In this document: positions 60,962 to 64,000 of the stretch, one piece after another
How positions within the stretch are numbered: the stretch's first letter is position 1
How the letters are laid out: every line of letters begins with the position of its first letter
Source: Rhodococcus sp. Leaf278
Lineage (GTDB): Bacteria; Actinomycetota; Actinomycetes; Mycobacteriales; Mycobacteriaceae
Direction of reading: 5' to 3'
Length of the DNA: 64,000 bases
NCBI RefSeq assembly: GCF_001426085.1
Contig: NZ_LMRR01000007.1
Location: 43,713 to 107,712 of the forward strand
Position numbers and translations under genes: made by a program
Notes under the pieces: model-generated
The model's database searches: none
The model's input: the letters and a program-made list of their open reading frames with translations, nothing else
Told to the model about the DNA's origin: nothing

Positions 60962-63235
60962 GTGACGGCCTGGTGGCGGTGGTACGCGACCCTCGGCGTA
61001 CTCGGCTGCCTCGCCTACTTTGCTGTTCCAAGCAACGCCTGGGCGCAGTCGATCTTCATCGTCGTCGGCGCATCCGCTGTGGTGGCCACCGTGATCGGCA
61101 CCAGGATGCACCGGCCGCGCAATCGCACCACGTGGCTGACCATCGCGCTGGGCACCGGGCTCTGGGTCGTCGGCGACATCGTGTTCGAATGGATCGACGT
61201 CACGAGGGGCAGCGTTCCCGACCCCTCGCTCGCCGACGTGTTCTACCTGGTGGGCTACCCGATCTACGGGTTCGGCCTGTTTTTGCTGGTCCGACACGAA
61301 TGGCGCGCGAGCGAGCGCGGTCACGTGGCCAACAGCGCCATCGTCATGGTCGCGTTCGGGTTGCTCACCTGGGTGTTCGCCGTGCAACCGTCGCTGGGCG
61401 ACGGTGGCATCTCGGGTACAGCCGGCCTGGTGGATGTTGCGTACCCCGCCATGGACATCTTTCTGCTGGGGTTGCTGGCCCACTTCGTCGGTTCGCGGCA
61501 GTGGCGCACGCTGTCCTACCGTTTGCTGACGGTTGCAGTCCTGCTGCTGGTCGTCACCGACATCGTGAACAACTTCTCCATCGTCTCGGAGTCGCCGTCG
61601 GATCGATCACTGGTCGACGCCGGTTGGACCATGTCCTACGTACTCATCGGCGTTGCCGCCCTGCATCCGTCCATGCGTCGAATAGCCAGCTCGAACATCG
61701 AACCCGAAGCCCACCTGATGGCGTCGTTCACCACCCCGACGGTCGTCGTCCTGACCGCGGCCACCCTGACGGCTCCGACGGTCATGTTCATCGAGGTGAT
61801 TCGCGACGAGCCGATTGCGCAGTGGGGCTGGGCGGTATTGCTGTGTGCATCGGCGTTGGTGATCCTGGTGATATTGCGCATCACCGATCTGCTTCGGTTG
61901 CTCCACACCCAGACCGTGCGGCTCCGCGCCGCCGCCGACACCGATCGACTCACCGGTCTCGCCAATCTCCGCGCACTCGAACACAGAATCTGGCAGAACG
62001 CGGGTGACACCACCCTGCTGACGGTCGATATCGACCGATTCAAAGAAATCAACGACACTTTCGGGCGCGGTCTGGGAGATCAGGTCCTGGTGGCGGTCGC
62101 CGACAGACTGCGAAGTATCGTCGACGATTCGATCATGTTGGCGCGCTTGGCAGGTGATGAGTTCGTGCTGTGCGGGACGACGAACTCGATGGACCCGACC
62201 GCTCTGGCACACGAGGTTCAGCGTCAATTCGCTGCGCCGTTCGAAGTGGGCACCATGACGCTGCTGATCGAGGCGAGTGTGGGTGTCGCGTCGAGCCTTC
62301 CCACTGCCGAGGGCGAGGACGAGGCCACCCCGGATCGCCTGGTGCAGCGTGCCGATCTCGCTGTGCAGGCCGCAAAGGCGACGCAATCGCGCGTCGCGTT
62401 CTACGACCGCTCCATGGACAGAGACACGAGCGCGCAACTGATCATGCTCGGGGAGTTGACCACCGCACTCGAATCCGACCAGCTCGAGCTGCTGTACCAA
62501 CCCCAGGTCGATCTCGACTCGATGACGGTCGTCGGCGTGGAGGCGTTGCTGCGGTGGCATCATCCGAGCGGGACGGTGCTCTCGCCCACTGCTTTTCTGC
62601 CCACGGCCGAACGTACCGGGCTCATCCGGCCGCTGACGAGCCACGTGCTCACCCGCGCACTTGCCCAACGCAGCCTCTGGGCAATGGGCGGACTGGATCT
62701 CCAGATCGCCGTGAACATCTCGACCCGCAACCTGTTCGACGACACGCTGATCGAGCAAGTGCGCACCGCTCTGCAGGAATTCCACTGTCCTGCCGAACGA
62801 TTGACGCTCGAAGTGACCGAGACCTCGGCCATGACCGATCCGGTGGGGGCAACCGAGATGCTGACGATTCTGCATGCGATGGGTGTGCAGGTCGCCATCG
62901 ACGACTACGGCACGGGCTACAGCTCGCTCGCCTACATCGAACGGTTGCCGGTGCAGGAGCTCAAGATCGATCGAGCCTTCGTCGGCGGGATGGCCCAGGA
63001 TCCGGCACACGCCGCGATCGTACGGTCGACTGTCGAACTCGCCCGTACTCTGGGGTTGTCGGTGACTGCGGAGGGTGTGGAGGACGAGAGGACGATGACC
63101 GCGCTACGCGAATTGCGGTGCGGGCGTGCCCAGGGATACCACCTCGGCAGACCCACCTCGTCGGATCTGTTACCGACCCTCGTCGCCGAACTGAACGCGC
63201 GTCTGAAAATTGCTACGGGAGAACGGATATCATGA
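60962..63235 (+). CDS. Membrane-bound GGDEF-EAL cyclic-di-GMP protein
   Basis: A 757-residue protein. The N-terminal part (about 1-310) has around ten hydrophobic segments. Then comes a GGDEF domain (VDIDRFKEINDTFGRGLGDQVL; active-site loop ARLAGDEFVL, AGDEF in place of GGDEF) and a C-terminal EAL domain (GVEALLRWHHP, VAIDDYGTGYSSLAYIERLPVQELKID). The EAL signature and the DDYGTG metal loop are intact, so it can probably degrade cyclic-di-GMP. AGDEF is compatible with synthesis, too. GTG 60962 has GGAGAG four bases upstream; GTG 60914 is the alternative. It overlaps bluB by four bases. Confidence 0.9.
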   Translation: MTAWWRWYATLGVLGCLAYFAVPSNAWAQSIFIVVGASAVVATVIGTRMHRPRNRTTWLTIALGTGLWVVGDIVFEWIDVTRGSVPDPSLADVFYLVGYPIYGFGLFLLVRHEWRASERGHVANSAIVMVAFGLLTWVFAVQPSLGDGGISGTAGLVDVAYPAMDIFLLGLLAHFVGSRQWRTLSYRLLTVAVLLLVVTDIVNNFSIVSESPSDRSLVDAGWTMSYVLIGVAALHPSMRRIASSNIEPEAHLMASFTTPTVVVLTAATLTAPTVMFIEVIRDEPIAQWGWAVLLCASALVILVILRITDLLRLLHTQTVRLRAAADTDRLTGLANLRALEHRIWQNAGDTTLLTVDIDRFKEINDTFGRGLGDQVLVAVADRLRSIVDDSIMLARLAGDEFVLCGTTNSMDPTALAHEVQRQFAAPFEVGTMTLLIEASVGVASSLPTAEGEDEATPDRLVQRADLAVQAAKATQSRVAFYDRSMDRDTSAQLIMLGELTTALESDQLELLYQPQVDLDSMTVVGVEALLRWHHPSGTVLSPTAFLPTAERTGLIRPLTSHVLTRALAQRSLWAMGGLDLQIAVNISTRNLFDDTLIEQVRTALQEFHCPAERLTLEVTETSAMTDPVGATEMLTILHAMGVQVAIDDYGTGYSSLAYIERLPVQELKIDRAFVGGMAQDPAHAAIVRSTVELARTLGLSVTAEGVEDERTMTALRELRCGRAQGYHLGRPTSSDLLPTLVAELNARLKIATGERIS

Positions 63236-63867
63236 CCGAAGCAGCCTTGTCGGTGTACGCCGCGATTCGATCTCGACGCGATGTCCGGGCCGAGTTCGAC
63301 GGAACCGTCGTCGACGACGACACGCTGCGCCGCATACTCGGTGCCGCGCATCAGGCCCCGAGCGTCGGCAACACCCAGCCCTGGGACTTCGTCGTGGTCC
63401 GCAAGCCCGACACCCTGAACGCATTTGCCACCCACGTCGCACGCTGCCGACAGGACTTCGCCGACAAGCTCGACGCCGAACGCCGAAAGACGTTCGACCC
63501 CATTCGGGTCGAAGGAATCGAAACGAGCGGGACCGGCGTGGTGGTCACCTACGATCCGGACCGTGGAGGACGGCACGTCCTGGGCCGCGACACCGTCGAC
63601 GACACCGGACTGTTCTCTGCTGTACTCGCGATCGAGAACCTCTGGCTGGCAGCAATTGCCGAGAACGTCGGTGTCGGCTGGGTCTCGTTCTACGACGAGT
63701 CTTTTCTCACCGAGTTGCTCGACATCCCCGCACCGGTCCGCCCCATAGCTTGGTTGTGTGTAGGTCCGGTCGAATCATTTCAGGAGGTACCCGATTTGGA
63801 ACGCTTCGGTTGGCGCACCCGGCGTCCGCTCGACGACGCCCTGCACTTCGAGCAGTACCGCCGATGA
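63232..63867 (+). CDS. bluB: 5,6-dimethylbenzimidazole synthase
   Basis: A 211-residue flavin-destructase of the nitroreductase fold. RRDVRAEF near the start and HQAPSVGNTQPWDF are the BluB signature, with GVGWVSFYDESFL near the C-terminus. It uses oxygen and reduced FMN to cut FMN into dimethylbenzimidazole, the lower ligand of vitamin B12. The gene starts in the ATGA overlap with the GGDEF-EAL gene and ends in another ATGA overlap with a lipoprotein gene. No other cobalamin genes are in the window. Confidence 0.9.
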   Translation: MTEAALSVYAAIRSRRDVRAEFDGTVVDDDTLRRILGAAHQAPSVGNTQPWDFVVVRKPDTLNAFATHVARCRQDFADKLDAERRKTFDPIRVEGIETSGTGVVVTYDPDRGGRHVLGRDTVDDTGLFSAVLAIENLWLAAIAENVGVGWVSFYDESFLTELLDIPAPVRPIAWLCVGPVESFQEVPDLERFGWRTRRPLDDALHFEQYRR

Positions 63868-64000
63868 GGGCGCGTCTGATTGCAGTGGCGACAGCCTGTG
63901 TGCTGATCGCCGGCTGCTCCGCCGCCGAATCCCCCACCGAACCGTCTACTCCCGCAACGACTCCGGCCGCCGAGCCCGCACAAGCTCCGGATTCGGCCGA
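63864..64000 (+). CDS. Lipoprotein, N-terminal part (cut by window end)
   Basis: The frame starts MRARLIAVATACVLIAGCSAAE, a lipoprotein signal with lipobox LIAGC, followed by a Pro/Thr/Ala-rich linker (PTEPSTPATTPAAEP). The window stops after 45 codons, so the domain is not visible. It overlaps bluB by four bases and may be the third gene of that unit. Confidence 0.75.
   Translation, partial: MRARLIAVATACVLIAGCSAAESPTEPSTPATTPAAEPAQAPDSA

Overview
The window looks like chromosomal DNA of a high-GC actinomycete of the Mycobacteriales (Corynebacteriales), most like Rhodococcus or Rhodococcoides. The evidence is the gene content: a WhiB iron-sulfur protein, an EspR-like regulator, a 13E12-type HNH gene, LGFP repeats and a signal-peptide family first named in Rhodococcus. 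Gene order is also shared with Mycobacterium tuberculosis: purA, two unnamed genes, DUF3151, a membrane protein, fba, dedA and a GH76 enzyme (Rv0357c-Rv0365c), then SpoU methylase, pyrE, an Rv0383c-like gene, clpB and a flavohemoglobin (Rv0380c-Rv0385). No tRNA, rRNA, CRISPR array, insertion sequence or prophage was seen. Homology calls rest on motif recognition by eye.

1-14 kb is dominated by sulfur and methylated-amine metabolism. A 13E12 HNH gene is broken by an exact 152-bp tandem duplication plus a one-base deletion. A minus-strand unit follows: flavin monooxygenase, ABC transporter (permease, ATPase, lipoprotein), sarcosine-oxidase-like enzyme and GNAT. A SAM-riboswitch-like leader precedes the transporter. 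After whiB, a NagD-like phosphatase and isochorismate synthase come rhodanese-metZ and a TauD-type dioxygenase. Three short leader ORFs precede these sulfur genes. One is a clear cysteine-rich leader peptide, one a shorter Cys-containing ORF overlapping the monooxygenase start, and one a Met-periodic ORF coupled to rhodanese-metZ.

14-22 kb is ordinary metabolism: FprA, SMP-30, amidohydrolase, DUF456, PurT, a CoA-transferase-type racemase, a MocR regulator and a DNA alkyltransferase. 22.3-27.4 kb is the most distinctive accessory block. It is a minus-strand cluster of six tightly packed genes with two SipW/ER-type signal peptidases (one fused to its own substrate-like extension) and secreted proteins with SipW-type signals, plus a separate LGFP-repeat gene downstream. 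It resembles an export system for surface fibres or matrix proteins.

27.8-43 kb is the mycobacterial-like backbone with inserted regulator-target pairs (WYL with a PPOX protein, a CDF metal exporter with a palindromic operator). 43-48.4 kb carries a MarR-MFS pair and a long Ala-rich coiled-coil surface protein whose gene overlaps that of a lipoprotein-type sortase. 48.4-56 kb returns to the backbone (pyrE, LemA, clpB with a HAIR operator, flavohemoglobin). 56.8-64 kb holds the EspR-like regulator, DUF2277, a TetR regulator divergent from a stand-alone CYP102-like P450, dinB, a membrane GGDEF-EAL protein coupled to bluB, and the start of a lipoprotein gene cut by the window end.
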